In this document: piece by piece, positions 10,110 through 18,517 of the stretch
Layout of the letters: every line of letters starts with the position of its first letter
How positions within the stretch are numbered: position 1 is the stretch's first letter
Source of the DNA: Pseudomonas silesiensis
GTDB lineage: Bacteria > Pseudomonadota > Gammaproteobacteria > Pseudomonadales > Pseudomonadaceae
DNA length: 64,000 nucleotides
NCBI RefSeq assembly: GCF_001661075.1
Contig: NZ_CP014870.1
Span: forward strand, 2,934,501 to 2,998,500
Direction: 5' to 3'
Notes under the pieces: generated by a model
Databases searched by the model: none
The model's input: the letters and a program-made list of their open reading frames with translations, nothing else
What the model was told of the DNA's origin: nothing
Translations under genes and position numbers: made by a program

Positions 10110-10790
10110 TTAAAAAAAGTCGCTCTGTATGAAACCAAAATCCATCAATTCGGCATCTTTGACCGGATTGAAGTTATCCAGCTTGTTCTTGGCTGTCAGG
10201 GGTTCCGGTGGACTGCGCAGTGCATTGGTTTTGTCATAACCGGGACCTACGATAGCGAAGACAATACCGTTCCAGCCTTTGATAAAGTCATCATGGGCGT
10301 AGCGTTTGTGACCCAGGACAGGGTCGCCGATGTAGACCCAATCCTTGTCTGCCCGCTGCATCACCACGAAGTGCTTGTAGCCGCGGATGTCCATCAGTAC
10401 CACCACCGGAATCGTCACTGCATCCAGCTTTTCAGGTGGGATCTTGTAACCCCTGGCGCGCATGCCGATGCTTTCTATGTAGCGCTTCATGTCCAGCATG
10501 GAAAAACCTTGGGTACGAACAAGGTCCTGGTCAGCGTTGACCAGCATGCCTTTGACGATGTGCTCTTCATCGACGTCGAGCCAATAGGCTTGGCGTAACA
10601 CCGTTGCCAGTGCGGCAGCGCCACAACTGAAGTCGGTTTTTTGTTCGACGATGTCGCTGAACTTGCGCTCACGCAAACTCTGGACTTCCTTGTAGACCAG
10701 TACGCCGCCAGGTAGCGCGGCAACCGGCATCTGTGCGGCCTGAGTCAGGCCAGACAGGCAGAGCAGGGCGAAAAGGGCAGTCTTACGCAT
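10110..10790 (-). CDS. fapD: Fap C39-family cysteine peptidase FapD
   Basis: A 226-residue papain-like peptidase of family C39. It has a signal peptide (about 1-19). The catalytic residues are visible as Cys56 in DFSCGAAALATVL, His140 in GYKHFVVM and Asp156 in YIGDPVLG, the complete C39 triad. FapD is required for Fap secretion and is thought to process or help export the amyloid subunits. It lies directly after fapC but behind a strong hairpin terminator, so it is probably expressed at a lower level. Length and motifs are normal for the family. Confidence 0.92.
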   Translation of the reverse strand: MRKTALFALLCLSGLTQAAQMPVAALPGGVLVYKEVQSLRERKFSDIVEQKTDFSCGAAALATVLRQAYWLDVDEEHIVKGMLVNADQDLVRTQGFSMLDMKRYIESIGMRARGYKIPPEKLDAVTIPVVVLMDIRGYKHFVVMQRADKDWVYIGDPVLGHKRYAHDDFIKGWNGIVFAIVGPGYDKTNALRSPPEPLTAKNKLDNFNPVKDAELMDFGFIQSDFF

Positions 10791-10816
10791 GATCGATACG
10801 CCTTTGCGGACTGTGG

Positions 10817-10840
10817 AAAAGCCCCGTTGCCGGGGCTTTT
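10817..10840 (-). terminator. Intra-operon hairpin terminator between fapC and fapD
   Basis: AAAAGCCCCG and CGGGGCTTTT form perfect 10-bp arms with a TTGC loop, 14 nt past the fapC stop and ahead of the fapD start. On the transcribed strand the stem ends in TTTT, as for an intrinsic terminator. It should let only part of transcription pass into fapDEF. Confidence 0.85.
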
Positions 10841-10853
10841 ATTTCGATCGCGA

Positions 10854-11861
10854 TTACAGGCAGACGTTGCAGCCGGCAGCGATGGACAGCGAGTTGCTTT
10901 GTTGGTTGCCTACACCCGATGCTACGTTGGCGCCGCCGTTGCCGGAGAAGCCGTTCATCGAGCCCGACATGGTGGCAGTGTTGGTTACAGGGGCTTTCCA
11001 GCCATTTGGGGTCAGTTTTTGTTCAGTGGTTACGCCAGCCAGGCCGAATACGCCGACAGCGACGAAATCAGACTTGGTGACATCGTCATCGCCACGACCA
11101 CCTCTGTTGCCATAACCATGGCCGTTGCCGTGATGGTCATCCTCTCTGGACACAGCTTTGCCAGCTGCGACAAACGCACCCCCAGCGGTAAAGGTGCCTG
11201 TGAGCGTGTCTTTCTTGTAAACCTGGGTGCCATGGTTTTCGACATTCATCCCAGTGGAGCTTTGGTTAGCCGCCGCCGCCGCGGTTGCTACACGGCCGCC
11301 CGATACAGCGATGGCCAGGTTGTTTTTCTGTTGGTTGAAGCTGCCGGAAGCCACGTTCATGCCAATGTTGCCGGAACCGTTGTTGCCTGCGTTGTTGAGG
11401 GTCGAGGAGTTGCTACTGGAGTAGTTTTTTGCAGAGTTGCCGGTGTTGTATTGAGTCGCGGCAGAAAGGGCGGTTGCGGAGCCGAAGATGAAGCTTTCGT
11501 CGGAAGTGGCCAGTGCGGCGGCGTTGTCTTGCTGGTTACCGTCACCGGCTGCAACGTTGGCGCCCATGTTGCCGTTGGAACCATTGAGCGAGTTGTTGCC
11601 TTTGGCGTCGTTCTCGGTGCCTGAGTTGGATGTTGTATTGCCATAGCTTTTTTGCACGTCCAGCACGGCAGCCTTGGCGCCAGAGCTGAGTGACAGCAGA
11701 GTGTCAAAGCTTGGGCCGCGATCATGCCCGTTGTTGCCGTGACCATTGCCGTGGCCATTGCCATGACCGCGATCATCATCGCGACCGCCTGCTTGTGCCG
11801 CGATTGCCATTACTGCTGCCAGTGCGAAAACCAGTGGTTTGAGAGCCATTGTAGGTTTCAT
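10854..11861 (-). CDS. fapC: Major functional amyloid subunit FapC
   Basis: A 335-residue exported amyloid protein. After a signal peptide (MKPTMALKPLVFALAAVMAIAA, cleaved near AQA-GG) come three imperfect amyloid repeats of about 35 residues. Their ends read GANVAAGDGNQQDN, GMNVASGSFNQQKN and GANVASGVGNQQSN, and they are separated by long linkers. The C-terminus is CNVC, the CXXC found in FapC. Two stretches (about 25-50 and 240-265) are unusually rich in His-Gly-Asn (HGNGHGNGHG). FapC is the main subunit of Fap fibres in biofilms. CGGAG precedes the ATG. A terminator follows the stop. Confidence 0.92.
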   Translation of the reverse strand: MKPTMALKPLVFALAAVMAIAAQAGGRDDDRGHGNGHGNGHGNNGHDRGPSFDTLLSLSSGAKAAVLDVQKSYGNTTSNSGTENDAKGNNSLNGSNGNMGANVAAGDGNQQDNAAALATSDESFIFGSATALSAATQYNTGNSAKNYSSSNSSTLNNAGNNGSGNIGMNVASGSFNQQKNNLAIAVSGGRVATAAAAANQSSTGMNVENHGTQVYKKDTLTGTFTAGGAFVAAGKAVSREDDHHGNGHGYGNRGGRGDDDVTKSDFVAVGVFGLAGVTTEQKLTPNGWKAPVTNTATMSGSMNGFSGNGGANVASGVGNQQSNSLSIAAGCNVCL

Positions 11862-11923
11862 GGTGTTTCTCCGTGCTTATTAGTTGGTTAAGTGTTTGCT
11901 TTCTAATTGCACTGCGTTTGGTC

Positions 11924-12502
11924 TCAGTCAGAGACCCGGATGCTCAGGGTGTTAGCCATGCGGTTCCCCACCCCGGCACTCTGGTTCACCTGAATCACTC
12001 CTCGGCTGCCGGTGAAGGCCTGGTCGCTGATAGCGACCTGGCGACTACCGATTGGAATGCCAGTTGCTCCTGAGTTTGGTTGCAACGCCACGTTCTGTTG
12101 AGAAAGGGCGCTATCGTCGACGCTTTGCGGTCCGGCACTGATGCTGATGCGCATTGCGTTGGCCATTTGGTTGTTGGCCCCGGCACTCTGGTTGACGCCC
12201 AGTACACCGTTGCCATTGCTGAAAGAGCTGCCACTTATCGTTGCTTTCGCGTTCATCGACGGGTTGGCGGCCGTGTCGATTGCCTGGATGACCCTGGTCG
12301 TCGCTCCCGCATCGGTGCCGATGGCGATGGCACGCACGTTGGTTTGCTGCTGTTGATCACCGGCTGCCTGGTTGACGTTGAAGTTGCCTTTGTACTGAGT
12401 GCCGGAGTTGTGAATGTCGGCGTTGTTAACCACGCGAACACCGGAATCAGCCATGGCGCTGGTGCAGCCCAGCAGAGCAAGTACGATCAGGGAGCGCGTC
12501 AT
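11924..12502 (-). CDS. fapB: Fap amyloid nucleator/minor subunit FapB
   Basis: A 192-residue exported amyloid protein. It has a signal peptide (MTRSLIVLALLGCTSAMA) and three repeats ending in NVNQAAGDQQQQTN, GVNQSAGANNQMAN and QVNQSAGVGNRMAN, the FapB/FapC amyloid motif. FapB is thought to nucleate FapC polymerisation on the cell surface. The gene starts 1 nt after the fapA stop with GGAGG upstream, so translation is probably coupled. Short linkers and smaller size separate it from FapC. Confidence 0.9.
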   Translation of the reverse strand: MTRSLIVLALLGCTSAMADSGVRVVNNADIHNSGTQYKGNFNVNQAAGDQQQQTNVRAIAIGTDAGATTRVIQAIDTAANPSMNAKATISGSSFSNGNGVLGVNQSAGANNQMANAMRISISAGPQSVDDSALSQQNVALQPNSGATGIPIGSRQVAISDQAFTGSRGVIQVNQSAGVGNRMANTLSIRVSD

Positions 12503-12503
12503 G

Positions 12504-12950
12504 TCATTGGCCTCCGGCCATTTTGCTCAGGGGGGCGAGGCCGGAAGTCATTGCCCGATTGATGGTTCCCGAAATCGCGCCGCCACTGCCGCCACCATTA
12601 GCTGCTCGCATGCCAGGCATGCCGTTGGGGCTGGTGATGACGTTGAGGCCTTGCATGCCTGAGCCATTTGGGGGGATGTTGTTGCCAATGGAGGAGCCGC
12701 TGGCGACGTTGGCGAAGTCGCCATCGCTGAGCTCGGAATTGCTGAGGCTTCGGGTGACTCGTTCAGAAGGATTGACGTTGACAGCAGTAGGGTTGGGATC
12801 CTTGCCTCCGTCGCGGCCGATGTGCACCGGCTGAACGTCACGTCTGACCACGATGACCCCATTGCCTTCTGCTTGAACATTGAAGCTGAATATCGAGGTG
12901 GCGAATCCGACCAGCAGGAGGTGGGTTATTCCGTTGTTGAAAGTTCCCAT
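12504..12950 (-). CDS. fapA: Fap amyloid assembly protein FapA
   Basis: A 148-residue exported protein, the first gene of fapABCDEF. The signal peptide spans about residues 1-28 (ending VQA). The mature part is Gly/Asn/Ser-rich without the amyloid repeat (GSSIGNNIPPNGSGMQGLN, ANGGGSGGAISGTINRAM). In other pseudomonads FapA behaves as a periplasmic chaperone-like factor affecting FapB/FapC balance. The family is poorly conserved, so the call rests mainly on position, signal peptide and length. AAGGA lies upstream of the ATG, and a sigma-54 promoter lies about 54 nt ahead. Confidence 0.82.
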   Translation of the reverse strand: MGTFNNGITHLLLVGFATSIFSFNVQAEGNGVIVVRRDVQPVHIGRDGGKDPNPTAVNVNPSERVTRSLSNSELSDGDFANVASGSSIGNNIPPNGSGMQGLNVITSPNGMPGMRAANGGGSGGAISGTINRAMTSGLAPLSKMAGGQ

Positions 12951-13002
12951 GGCAACTGTTCCTTCTTCTGCGAGCTGGATCTGTCAGCGTTATGAAGGAG
13001 AG

Positions 13003-13020
13003 AGCGAAAGCTGTGCCGCT
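13003..13020 (-). promoter_or_regulatory. Sigma-54 (-24/-12) promoter of fapABCDEF
   Basis: On the minus strand CGGCACAGCTTTCGCT fits the RpoN consensus TGGCACG-N4-TTGC, with GG and GC exactly 10 nt apart. A start site would fall near 12992, about 40 nt before the fapA ATG. An adjacent gene encodes a GAFTGA activator. Confidence 0.65.
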
Positions 13021-13078
13021 TTTTGATAGTCTTGGTAATTCAATAGCTTGCGAATTATGCCGCCAGGGGGCGTGTTAG

Positions 13079-13104
13079 GCACTGTTTCAAATCTGAGACA
13101 GTGC
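13079..13104. promoter_or_regulatory. Palindrome upstream of the fap promoter (candidate activator site)
   Basis: GCACTGTTTCA and TGAGACAGTGC form 11-bp arms with one G-T mismatch around a 4-nt spacer. The centre lies about 100 nt upstream of the predicted sigma-54 start site, where enhancer-binding proteins usually bind. It could alternatively be a hairpin, but no gene ends here. Confidence 0.55.
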
Positions 13105-13303
13105 AAAGTGCCTGTATCAGGCCAAAGCGGTTGCGATGCTCTAGATCAAGGGTTGACGGCGATGTGTTTCATTTTCTTAACAGTGCTGGTGTAAAGAATA
13201 TGAAGCCGTTCAAATGGCGAGTTTGAGCTCGGAGGGGTGTTTCAAAAATGGACACTTTCCCCCCAAAACAGGGGAATGCCGCGTCCGGATTCGCGAAAAA
13301 CAG
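13105..13303. other. Gap between fap control region and nad genes
   Basis: About 200 nt with no gene. A stretch near 13241-13275 reads TTTCAAAAATGGACACTTTC followed by a C/A-rich run and looks unlike its surroundings. It could be an insertion-sequence end remnant, but no partner end was found. Confidence 0.3.
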
Positions 13304-13828
13304 TCAGGAATCGAGTAGGAGTTCAACCGCCTTCAGGGCCTGGATGCGACGGGCTACCCAATCGCCCTGCAGCACCTGAACCGGTTGTCGATGGTGCTCC
13401 AGCCAGGCGAGGGTTTGATCGAAGAACGCCCGGCGTTGACCCAGTTCGGGCTGGCAACGCTGGCCGTCATCCGTCCAGGCGACGTTTTCGGGAGATAACA
13501 GCAGGTGCAAGTCGTAGCGTCTGGCCAGCAGTGCCTGTTCGATCCAGGCGGGGCAGTCACCAAACAGGGTCTGGCTCCAGAGGATGTTGCTCAGCAAGTG
13601 AGTGTCGAGCAGCAGTAACCGCGGCTGTCGGGCACGGGCCTCGTCCTCCCATTGCAGCTGTCCGCGGGCTATATGGGGAATATCGGCCAGGCAGGTGTCG
13701 CGCGGGTTCTGCTCGATGAACCAGCGGACATATTCGTCCACCAGGACGCCGCCGAAATGCGCTTGCAGCTGCGCCGCGAGCCAGCTCTTGCCACTGGATT
13801 CGGGCCCGGTGAGTACCAGGACTTTCAT
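13304..13828 (-). CDS. NadR-like ATPase / nicotinamide riboside kinase
   Basis: A 174-residue P-loop protein that resembles the ribosylnicotinamide-kinase domain of NadR. Walker A is GPESSGKS at residues 7-14, DEYVR lies near 35, and LLLLDTHLL near 83 carries the second acidic motif. It would phosphorylate nicotinamide riboside to NMN in the cytoplasm. The start codon overlaps the pnuC stop by 4 bp, tying uptake and phosphorylation together. The longer in-frame reading upstream is only the antisense of pnuC. Some annotations call this family AAA ATPase; the pnuC linkage favours the salvage role. Confidence 0.82.
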   Translation of the reverse strand: MKVLVLTGPESSGKSWLAAQLQAHFGGVLVDEYVRWFIEQNPRDTCLADIPHIARGQLQWEDEARARQPRLLLLDTHLLSNILWSQTLFGDCPAWIEQALLARRYDLHLLLSPENVAWTDDGQRCQPELGQRRAFFDQTLAWLEHHRQPVQVLQGDWVARRIQALKAVELLLDS

Positions 13829-14388
13829 GTGCGCAATACCGGGTCGGCGCGCCATTCCCGCCAGCCTTGCACGGCGATCAGCAAAAACAGCGCGTAGAGG
13901 CCGGCGGTCAGGTACATCCCCTTGTAGACAAAAAGGCCGACGAAAACCACATCGAGGGTGATCCACAGTGGCCAGCATTGCACGCGCTTCTGCGCCATCC
14001 AGACTTGGGCTACCAGGCTGAAACCGGTGAGCGCCGCATCGAGCCAGGGTTGGGCGGCATCGGTCCAGTGGGCCATGGCAGCACCCAGCAGCAGGCTGCC
14101 CATCGCGCCGACGGCCAGGCTGAGCGTTATGGATTGACCATCGAGCTGGCTGATTTGCCGCCCTTGACGGGTTTCGCCCGCGCGCGTCCATTGCCACCAG
14201 CCGTACAGTTGCAGGGCGGCATAAATCACTTGCAGCAGCATGTCGGAATACAGCTTCACTTCAAAAAAGATCCAGCTGTAGAGCAGCACCATGACCAGGC
14301 CGATTGGCCAGCACCAGGGGTTCTGTTTGACGGTCAACCAGACGGCAATGACACCGAGGGTGGCGGCAAACAGTTCAAGCCCGGACAT
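13825..14388 (-). CDS. pnuC: Nicotinamide riboside transporter PnuC
   Basis: A 187-residue inner-membrane protein with about seven hydrophobic segments. PnuC hallmarks are WLTVKQNPWCWPIGLV near residue 15, YSDMLLQVIYAALQLYGWWQW near 45-65 and WITLDVVFVGLFVYKG near 145. It takes up nicotinamide riboside, which the overlapping kinase gene would trap as NMN. The ATG at 14388 has AAGGAA at 5 nt; the frame remains open upstream only through repeat DNA. No NAD-responsive element was recognised ahead of it. Confidence 0.9.
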   Translation of the reverse strand: MSGLELFAATLGVIAVWLTVKQNPWCWPIGLVMVLLYSWIFFEVKLYSDMLLQVIYAALQLYGWWQWTRAGETRQGRQISQLDGQSITLSLAVGAMGSLLLGAAMAHWTDAAQPWLDAALTGFSLVAQVWMAQKRVQCWPLWITLDVVFVGLFVYKGMYLTAGLYALFLLIAVQGWREWRADPVLRT

Positions 14389-14453
14389 GGGGGTTCCTTG
14401 GGGAAAGTTGGGGAGGGGGATTGTAACGGGTAGGCGTGGGTGGCGGGTTGTTC

Positions 14454-14560
14454 GATCGTGTACATATCCGTTGCGGTTTCTGGTTTCTTTGATCGTGGGC
14501 ATATCCGGTGCGGTTGCTGGTTTCTTTGATCGTGTACATATCCATTGCTGCGGTAACGGC
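14454..14560. repeat. 37-bp tandem repeat, about three copies
   Basis: The motif GATCGTG begins at 14454, 14491 and 14528, giving a 37-bp period. Each copy continues as (T/G)(A/G)CATATCC(G/A), then TTGC and TTTCTGGTTTCTTT. The third copy runs into the end of the large palindromic element. Confidence 0.75.
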
Positions 14561-15310
14561 TACTTAGGGTTTCGCCCTTACGGCGACTCACTTTTTTTTC
14601 AAACGCCAAAAAAAAGTAAGCAAAAAAAGGCTCGCCCCAAGCGTCCGGCCCCTCGCTAGGGCTCGGCGTTCCTTCGCTCCGGTGTCCATCCGGGGACACA
14701 GCCCGCAGGTTGGCTTCGCTACGACCTACATGCAGCGTGTTCGACTGCGTCGAACGGCGCTGCGCGCCACTCCCCGGATGAACACCTCCACTCAGCCTCC
14801 CGATATAGGTGCGGGTGGATCAAGATCAAGAGCTGCAGGCGAGCTAACGCTCGGCCTGATGAGTGGTGATAAGCGCTAGTGTACCCGGACCCCTGTAGGA
14901 GCGAGCTTGCTCGCGATGGTCGTTAACGATAACGCGTGTTTACTGGTTAAACGCGGCGCTCTTGGGTCCATCGCGAGCGAGCTCGCTCCTACAGGGGGAC
15001 GCGTACGCTTCAAAGGATAGGCCGGCCGGTAGGCCGCCTCGCTTTGGCTTTGGCGGTGCACGCCCCATCGAGAGGCCGAGTGGAGGTTCTGCGTAGTGGG
15101 CAACCCGGCATGGATGCCGGGTTAGCCGCCCCCGGCCATGGATGGCCGATGGCGGCGGGCCCACGGAGCAGGACCGGAGCGAGGGCATGCCGAGCCTAGG
15201 CGAGGCACCGAACGAAAGGGGCAAGAGCGCTTGGTTACTTGGCGCTCTTCCAAGTGACCCGCTGTAAGAGCGGAACCATCAGCGGCCGTTACCGCAGCAA
15301 CGGATATGTA
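14535..15310. repeat. 776-bp imperfectly palindromic intergenic element with internal REP doublet
   Basis: The two ends are inverted repeats of 26 nt with one mismatch (14535-14560 and 15285-15310, beginning TACATATCC). Similarity continues inward for well over 100 nt: GGTTTCGCCCTTACGGC on the left matches the complement of the right end (GGTTCCGCTCTTACAGC), and both sides then carry CCTCGC, GGCTCGGC and TCGCTCCGG blocks. An inverted REP pair (14889-14998) sits in the middle. Short open frames inside have no protein-like features. It resembles the large non-coding repeats known from P. fluorescens genomes; no transposase is present. Confidence 0.7.
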
Positions 15311-15334
15311 CCCATCAAAAGCCAGCAAAAAGCG

Positions 15335-16969
15335 CTACACCCGAAACTGCCTGAGCAACCCGTTCAACTGCTCACTCAGTTCCTTGAGATGCACACTGGC
15401 CAGGCTCGATTGTTCCGCCGCCAGCGCCGTGCTGTGGGACAAGCCGGCCGCCTGGGTAACGTTCTGGTTGATGTCCTCGACCACATGGGCCTGCTGCAGG
15501 GTTGCGCTGGCGATGGAGGCGTTCAGTCCGTTGAGGTTGCGCAGCGCCTGGCCAATGGCATTGAGGCTCGCACCGGCCAGTCCGGCCTGTTCGATGGTCA
15601 ACTGCGAGGCGCGACTGCTGTCACCGATCACCTTGACCGCCGCTTCGGAATGACTTTGCAGACGCTCGATCATCGACTGGATTTCAGCCGTGGATTTCTG
15701 CGTTCGCTGGGCCAGCAGCCGCACCTCATCGGCCACCACCGCAAACCCGCGCCCTTGCTCGCCGGCCCGGGCCGCTTCGATGGCGGCGTTGAGGGCCAGC
15801 AGGTTGGTTTGCTCAGCGATGGAACGGATCACTTCCAGGACGCTGCCGATCTGCGTGCTTTCGGCGGCCAGGGTGCGAATCACGTCTACCGCCTGATCGA
15901 TAGTGGAAGACAGCTTGTCGATCTGTTGCAGACTGCTATCGATGTTGACCTGGCCCTGCTGCGCCTGAGACTCGGCATCGCGCATTTCGCTGGCGGCGTG
16001 CTCGGCATTCTTGGCCACGTCCTGCACGCCGTAGGTCACTTCGTTGATGGCCGTGGCCACCTGTTCCATCTGTTGGGACTGCTGCTGGCTGCGTTGCTGG
16101 GCCTGAGCGGCATCGTTGCCCAACTCGTTGGAAGACTGGCCCAGGGCGTTGGCAGAGGCCTGCAGTTCGCTGATCACCTGGCGCAGTTTGGCGGTGAAGG
16201 CATTGAAGTGGCGAGCCAGTTGTGTGACTTCATCCTGGCCGTGGGTGTCGAGGCTGCGGGTCAGGTCGCTTTCGCCGCTGGCGATGTTGGCCATGGCGTT
16301 CACGGCTTGCTGAAGCGGACGCACGATGCTGCGGGCAATCAGGATCACCAGCAGCGTCATGATCAGGGCGATCACCAGGCCCATGAACGAGGCCTTCCAG
16401 GCCTGGGCGTAAAATTCGTCCTGCATGTCATCGATGTACACGCCCGAACCGATCACCCAGCCCCAGGGTTCGAACAGTTTGACGTAGGAGGTTTTCTCGA
16501 CCGGGGCGCTGGCACCCGGTTTCGGCCAGCGATAGTCGATCGTCCCGGCACCCTTGGCCTTGGCCACGGCGACTATTTCGTTGAACAGCGCGAAACCGTC
16601 CGGATCGCGAATCGTCGAGAGGTTCTGTCCATCGAGTTTCGGATTGGTCGGGTGCATGACCATGACCGGCGTGAGGTCGTTGATCCAGAAATAATCGTTC
16701 TGGTCATAACGCAGGCCGCGAACGGCCGTCAGCGCCTGCTTCTGCGCAGCTTCCCGGGTCAGGGTACCGGCGGTTTCCAGGCTTTGGTAATAACTCAGAA
16801 TACCGCTGGCGGTCTGCACCACATGCTGGGTTTTCTGTGCCTTGGCGTGATACAGGTCCTGGTGAATCTGTTTGAGCATCAAGGTGCCCAGCGTCATCAA
16901 CATCAGGACGGCCACGATCAAAATGAGCCACAAACGTCGGCTGATCGACAAATTGCGCAAGCTGTTCAT
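15335..16969 (-). CDS. Methyl-accepting chemotaxis protein, single Cache sensor
   Basis: A 544-residue chemoreceptor. It has an N-terminal membrane helix (about 10-35) and a periplasmic single Cache domain (about 38-190, with [18 protein letters not shown] and [16 protein letters not shown]). A second helix lies at about 190-215, then HAMP ([19 protein letters not shown]) and a long signalling domain. The receptor tip is [23 protein letters not shown], shared by all MCPs. sCache_2 receptors in Pseudomonas often sense short organic acids, but the ligand cannot be read from sequence. I place the start at 16969 (GGAG upstream); the longer frame has no support. A FliA-like promoter lies upstream. 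Confidence 0.92.
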   Translation of the reverse strand: MNSLRNLSISRRLWLILIVAVLMLMTLGTLMLKQIHQDLYHAKAQKTQHVVQTASGILSYYQSLETAGTLTREAAQKQALTAVRGLRYDQNDYFWINDLTPVMVMHPTNPKLDGQNLSTIRDPDGFALFNEIVAVAKAKGAGTIDYRWPKPGASAPVEKTSYVKLFEPWGWVIGSGVYIDDMQDEFYAQAWKASFMGLVIALIMTLLVILIARSIVRPLQQAVNAMANIASGESDLTRSLDTHGQDEVTQLARHFNAFTAKLRQVISELQASANALGQSSNELGNDAAQAQQRSQQQSQQMEQVATAINEVTYGVQDVAKNAEHAASEMRDAESQAQQGQVNIDSSLQQIDKLSSTIDQAVDVIRTLAAESTQIGSVLEVIRSIAEQTNLLALNAAIEAARAGEQGRGFAVVADEVRLLAQRTQKSTAEIQSMIERLQSHSEAAVKVIGDSSRASQLTIEQAGLAGASLNAIGQALRNLNGLNASIASATLQQAHVVEDINQNVTQAAGLSHSTALAAEQSSLASVHLKELSEQLNGLLRQFRV

Positions 16970-17097
16970 AACGCTGTCACTCCGGTTTCTTGTTCTTGTC
17001 ATAATTGATCGCCAGCCTTCAACCACGCGATGCCGGACAGGCCTGGAAGCCTCAATCCTTATAAAGGCGGCAGCGTTAATCGGGCTTGTCTGATAGG

Positions 17098-17124
17098 ATT
17101 TCGGCCCCGCGCGGAAAAACCTGA
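17098..17124 (-). promoter_or_regulatory. Candidate FliA (sigma-28) promoter of the chemoreceptor
   Basis: On the minus strand TCAGGTTT, an 11-nt spacer and GCCGAAAT match 6 of 8 positions in each half of TAAAGTTT-N11-GCCGATAA. It lies about 130 nt before the MCP start. FliA control is usual for chemoreceptor genes. Confidence 0.5.
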
Positions 17125-17261
17125 GTCTAAGTTGATTTTTCACGGAATTTTTATGGTTTTGTGGGGGAATTGCGCGCGCGGGACTTCATCTGCACTGATC
17201 ACAGTGGCGTTCTGAAAATATTAACGGGGCATGCCGTGGCGCATCGCTTCTTGGGGGATTG

Positions 17262-18092
17262 ATGGATCTTTGGACCGCCTTTCAGGCATTGATACTTGGC
17301 GTTGTTGAGGGACTAACGGAATTTTTGCCCATTTCCAGTACCGGGCACCAGATCATCGTGGCCGACCTGCTCGATTTCGGGGGTGAGCGGGCCATGGCCT
17401 TCAACATCATCATCCAGCTCGGCGCGATCCTGGCGGTGGTGTGGGAGTTTCGCCGCAAGATCTTCGATGTGGTCGTCGGCTTGCCGACCCAGCCAGGCGC
17501 TCGACGCTTTACCGCGAACCTGCTGATCGCCTTCATGCCGGCGGTGGTATTGGGGGTGATTTTCGCCGACCTGATCCACCATTACCTGTTCAACCCGATC
17601 ACGGTGGCCACGGCGCTGGTCGTGGGCGGCGTCGTCATGCTGTGGGCTGAACAGCGTCAGCATGAAGTGCATGCCCACACCGTCGACGAAATCACCTGGA
17701 AAGACGCCCTGAAAATCGGCTTTGCCCAGTGTCTGGCGATGATTCCTGGCACCTCGCGCTCCGGCTCGACGATCATTGGCGGTTTGCTGTTCGGCTTGTC
17801 GCGCAAGACCGCCACCGAGTTCTCGTTCTTCCTGGCGATGCCGACCATGGTCGGCGCAGCGGTGTACTCGGGCTACAAATACCGCGACCTGTTCGTGCCG
17901 GCTGATTTTCCGGTGTTCGCCATCGGCTTCGTCACCGCGTTCATCTTCGCGATGATTGCCGTACGCGGCCTGCTCGTGTTCATCGGCAGTCACAGCTACG
18001 CGGCGTTCGCCTGGTATCGCATCGTGTTCGGCCTGTTCATCCTCGCCACGTGGCAATTCGGCTGGGTCGACTGGACCGCCGTCACGCCATGA
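17262..18092 (+). CDS. uppP: Undecaprenyl-diphosphatase UppP (BacA)
   Basis: A 276-residue polytopic inner-membrane phosphatase. It recycles undecaprenyl pyrophosphate to the monophosphate lipid carrier for peptidoglycan and O-antigen synthesis. The two signature regions are [14 protein letters not shown] (about 16-29) and [10 protein letters not shown] (about 163-172), with catalytic Glu, Ser and Arg residues present. ATG 17262 follows GGGGG; an in-frame TTG 3 nt earlier is an alternative. The stop overlaps the next gene by 4 bp (ATGA). Overexpression of this family gives bacitracin resistance, but nothing here suggests special regulation. Confidence 0.95.
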   Translation: MDLWTAFQALILGVVEGLTEFLPISSTGHQIIVADLLDFGGERAMAFNIIIQLGAILAVVWEFRRKIFDVVVGLPTQPGARRFTANLLIAFMPAVVLGVIFADLIHHYLFNPITVATALVVGGVVMLWAEQRQHEVHAHTVDEITWKDALKIGFAQCLAMIPGTSRSGSTIIGGLLFGLSRKTATEFSFFLAMPTMVGAAVYSGYKYRDLFVPADFPVFAIGFVTAFIFAMIAVRGLLVFIGSHSYAAFAWYRIVFGLFILATWQFGWVDWTAVTP

Positions 18093-18517
18093 ACGACGCC
18101 AGCGCGCGCAACAAACCCGGACGCGGGTCCGGGGGCGAGCTTCGCCGTCCCCGGCTGAAGCTGCTGGTGTTTGCGATCCTGTGCGCGCTGCCGCTGTCGG
18201 GTTCGATGACGATGTGGCTGGGTGGCATTTCGCGGGTGCCCCTGGCGGCCTATGGCATTGTCAGCGGGCTGGCGTTCCTGCTGTATTGGAGCGACAAGCG
18301 CAAGGCTCGGCTCGATCGCTGGCGCATACCGGAAAACCTGTTGCATGCAGTGGAACTCGCCGGAGGCTGGCCAGGCGCCTTGCTGGCCCAGCAGGTGTTT
18401 CGGCACAAGACGCGCAAGCTTTCGTTTCAGCTGCTGTTCTGGATGATCGTGCTGCTGCACCAGGTGTTCTGGATCGACCAGTTGTTCCTTGGCGCACATC
18501 TTTTCGCGTTGCTTTAA
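18089..18517 (+). CDS. DUF1294 membrane protein
   Basis: A 142-residue membrane protein. A basic N-terminal segment ([14 protein letters not shown]) is followed by three to four hydrophobic helices. The DUF1294 signature is visible in the centre: [19 protein letters not shown] and [19 protein letters not shown], ending in [11 protein letters not shown]. The function is unknown. Some family members carry a cold-shock domain in front, which is absent here. Translation is coupled to uppP by an ATGA overlap. The 3' end overlaps the convergent YjbR gene by 4 bp. Confidence 0.85.
   Translation: MNDASARNKPGRGSGGELRRPRLKLLVFAILCALPLSGSMTMWLGGISRVPLAAYGIVSGLAFLLYWSDKRKARLDRWRIPENLLHAVELAGGWPGALLAQQVFRHKTRKLSFQLLFWMIVLLHQVFWIDQLFLGAHLFALL

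Noticed and set aside
13047..13067. Alternative sigma-54 box TGGCGGCATAATTCGCA upstream of fapA
   Set aside because: GG and GC are 11 nt apart instead of 10, and the -12 part is poor; the site at 13003-13020 fits better.
13109..13126. Second alternative -24/-12 box (TGGCCTGATACAGGCA) farther upstream
   Set aside because: Spacing is right but the -12 half reads AGGC and it lies upstream of the palindrome, giving an unlikely order of activator site and promoter.
13829..14197. N-terminal extension of the NadR-like kinase
   Set aside because: These residues are the antisense-frame reading of pnuC; the P-loop protein starts at 13828 with the ATGA overlap.
14682..15240. Short open frames within the palindromic repeat
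   Set aside because: Composition is Arg/Pro/Ser-rich, no ribosome sites; they are frames in a repeated non-coding element.
15239..17008. 589-codon open frame on the plus strand
   Set aside because: It is fully antisense to the chemoreceptor, whose domains are unmistakable; the frame has no protein-family features and reflects GC-rich codon bias.
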